This document shows, one piece after another, positions 62,397 through 64,000 of a DNA stretch of 64,000 bases (the stretch's first letter is position 1; every line of letters starts with the position of its first letter). The position numbers and the translations under genes are program-made. Under the pieces are notes generated by a model that was not told where the DNA came from, did no database searches, and worked only from the letters and a program-made list of their open reading frames with translations. This DNA is from Ptiloglossa arizonensis (lineage: Eukaryota; Arthropoda; Insecta; Hymenoptera; Colletidae), in contig NW_027479413.1 of assembly GCF_051014685.1 (NCBI RefSeq), positions 62,001 through 126,000 of the forward strand, given 5' to 3'.

Positions 62397-64000
62397 TTGA
62401 CCTAACCCAAAAATTCCTATTGTATCTGAAAGTAGAAACTCGCCCGATTACAACGGTATGCGTATTTTTTCCCTTGGCCATTCTGCTTAAGCGTTTGGAG
62501 CAGCAGAATTGCGAAAAATTTGTTGTCTTCTCAACCATTTCTTGGCTTCAAACTCCCATATCTCGCGAACGGATTGACCTAACCCAAAAATTGCTGTAGC
62601 ATTTGAAAATAGAAACTCGCCCGATTACAACGGTACGTGTATTTTTCCCCTAGGCCATTCTGGTTAAGCGATTGGAGCAGCAGAATTGCGAAAAATTTGT
62701 TGACTTCTCAACCATTTCTTAGATTCAAAGTCCCATATCTCGCGAACGGATTGACCAAACCCAAAAATTCCTTCTGCGTCTGAAAGTAGAAACTCGCCCG
62801 ATTACAACGGTATGTGTATTTTCTCCCTAGGCCATTCTGGTTAAGCGTCTGGAGCAGCAGAATTGTGAAAAATTTTTTGCCTTCTCTACTATTTCTTGGC
62901 TTCAAACTCCCATATCTCGCGAACGGATTGACCTAACCCAAAAATTCCTGCTGCGTCTGAAAGTAGAAACTCGCCCGATTACAACGGTATGCGTATTTTT
63001 TCCCTGGGCCATTCTGGTTAAGCGTTTGGAGCAGCAGAATTGCGAAAAATTTTTTGCCTTCTCAACCATTTCTTGGCTTCAAACTCCCATATCTCTTGAA
63101 CGGATTGACCTAACCCAAAAATTCCTATTGCATCTGAAAGAAGAAACTCCCCCGATTACAACGGTATGTGTATTTTTTCCCTAGGCCACTCTGTTTAAGC
63201 GTTTGGAGCAGCAGAATTGCGAAAAATTTTTTGCCTTCTCAACCATTTCTTGGCTTCAAACTCCCACATCTCGCGAACGGATTGACCTAACCCAAAAATT
63301 CCTTCTGCGTCTGAAAGTAGAAACTCGCCCGATTACAACGGTATGTGTATTTTCTCCCTAGGCCATTCTGGTTAAGCGTCTGGAGCAGCAGAATTGTGAA
63401 AAATTTTTTGCCTTCTCTACCATTTCTTGGCTTCAAACTCCCATATCTCGCGAACGGATTGACCTAACCCAAAATTGCTGTTGCATTTGAAAGTAGAAAC
63501 TCGCCCGATTACAACGGTACGTGTATTTTTCCCCTAGGCCATTCTGGTTAAGCGTTTGGAGCAGCAGAATTGCGAACAATTTGTTCTCTTCTCAACCATT
63601 TCTTAGGTTGAAAATCCCATATGTCGCGAACCGATTGACCCAACCCAAAACTTCCTATTGCATTTGAAAGTAGAAACTCGCCCGATTACAACGTTACGCG
63701 TATTTTTCCCCTAGGCCATTCTGGTTAAGCGATTGGAGCAGCAGAAATGCGAAAAATTTGTTGTCTTGTCAACCATTTCTTAGCTTCAAAGTCCCATATC
63801 TCGCGAACGGATTGACCTAACCCAAAAATTCCTATTGTGACTGAAAGTAGAAACTCGCCCGATTACAACGGTATGTGTATTTTGTACCTAGGCCATTCGG
63901 GTTAAGCGTTTGGAGCAGCAGAAGTGCGAAAAATTTGTTGTCTTCTCAACCATTTCTTAGATTCAAACAATCATATCTCACGAACGGATTGACCTAACCC
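62397..64000 (+). repeat. Terminal satellite units
   Basis: Nine complete units plus the start of another, all 177 bp except one of 176 bp near 63,459-63,634 (CCCAAAATTGC, one A short). The unit near 63,600-63,640 is the most divergent here (AGGTTGAAAATCCC, TATGTCGCGAACCG). The array runs off the right edge with no sign of an end. Confidence 0.9.

Larger units (their letters stand above)
1..64000 (+). repeat. 177-bp satellite array, about 361 head-to-tail units filling the window
   Basis: Every stretch is a copy of one unit of about 177 bp. The anchor TTGACC (or a one-base variant) recurs at 151, 328, 505, 682, 859 and so on to 63,989. I followed it through 361 intervals: about 292 of 177 bp and about 63 of 176 bp, the rest being 178 bp at 54,613-54,790 and 169, 173, 174, 174 and 198 bp between 57.6 and 58.7 kb. 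All units read in the same direction; there is no inversion, transposon or unique spacer. The consensus has about 42 C and 31 G in 177 bases (41% G+C). This organisation and unit size are typical of centromeric or heterochromatic satellites of eukaryotes. The family is not one I recognise. No gene occurs anywhere in the window, so this entry accounts for every gene-free stretch. Confidence 0.98.

Noticed and set aside
1..64000. CRISPR array
   Set aside because: The whole 177-bp unit is conserved; there are no short repeats separated by unique spacers, and no cas genes.
1..64000. Coding tandem-repeat protein or leucine-rich type gene
   Set aside because: One-base-short units shift the frame repeatedly, amber codons are frequent, and no long frame spans more than about two units.
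1..64000. Transposon, retrovirus or LTR insertion
   Set aside because: Unit-to-unit intervals account for every base; the largest excess in any interval is the 24-bp internal duplication near 57.7 kb.
1..64000. Tandem 5S rRNA, tRNA or spliced-leader gene array
   Set aside because: No conserved internal promoter boxes, cloverleaf or rRNA sequence is visible in the unit. The T-run after TATGTGTA is not preceded by a recognisable RNA gene.
1..64000. Identification as human alpha satellite or the Arabidopsis 178-bp centromere repeat
   Set aside because: Unit lengths are 171 and 178 bp in those families, and the sequence does not resemble either as I know them. I could not assign any other species.

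Overview
The window is a single uninterrupted satellite-DNA array. A unit of about 177 bp is repeated head to tail, always in the same orientation, from the first base to the last. Following the anchor TTGACC, which sits at 151 in the first complete unit and at 63,989 in the last, I count 361 consecutive unit-to-unit intervals. About 292 are 177 bp and about 63 are 176 bp; the few others lie at 54.6-54.8 kb and 57.6-58.7 kb. The summed offsets reproduce the observed span exactly, so no foreign DNA is hidden in the array. I see no gene, rRNA, tRNA, transposon, CRISPR array or unique spacer. The consensus unit is about 41% G+C.

Long homogeneous arrays of a roughly nucleosome-sized unit with nested higher-order duplications are typical of eukaryotic centromeric or pericentromeric heterochromatin. 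I do not recognise the family and cannot name the species. It is not human alpha satellite (171 bp) or the Arabidopsis 178-bp repeat as I know them. The consensus shows no CpG depletion, which argues weakly against an origin in heavily methylated, deaminating DNA.

Layout. (1) 1-20,485: a block of 58 units (10,258 bp) followed by a near-identical second copy. The second copy carries an extra 11-unit duplication (1,947 bp) and lacks three units (530 bp). A 7-unit tandem pair lies at the head of each copy. (2) 20,492-27,202: a 19-unit block (3,356 bp) present twice. (3) 27,203-31,445: a mosaic with a two-unit cassette reinserted four times. (4) 31,446-37,458: a 17-unit block (3,007 bp) and a rearranged second copy. 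(5) 37,459-44,350: an 11-unit block (1,944 bp) and its partly reshuffled copy, then mixed units. (6) 44,351-46,473: a 6-unit pair (1,062 bp). (7) 47,890-53,728: a 14-unit block (2,477 bp) twice, plus a partial third copy. (8) 54,260-57,441: a 9-unit pair (about 1,591 bp). (9) 57,619-59,212: units full of single-base indels plus a 24-bp duplication, which looks like unpolished sequence. (10) 59,213-64,000: clean units again, including a 6-unit pair (1,061 bp).

There is no single fixed higher-order period. Duplications of 2, 6, 7, 9, 11, 14, 17, 19 and 58 units are superimposed, the picture expected from repeated unequal exchange, conversion and local amplification. Short open frames of 65-136 codons on both strands are by-products of the unit being 59 codons long (177 = 3 x 59). 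I treat none of them as a gene.

Points for follow-up: a minus-strand motif in most units matching 7 of the 9 constrained CENP-B-box positions; splice-donor, branch-point and acceptor look-alikes in each unit; the recent 10-kb duplication with visible exchange and conversion junctions; and the probable assembly-quality defect near 58 kb.
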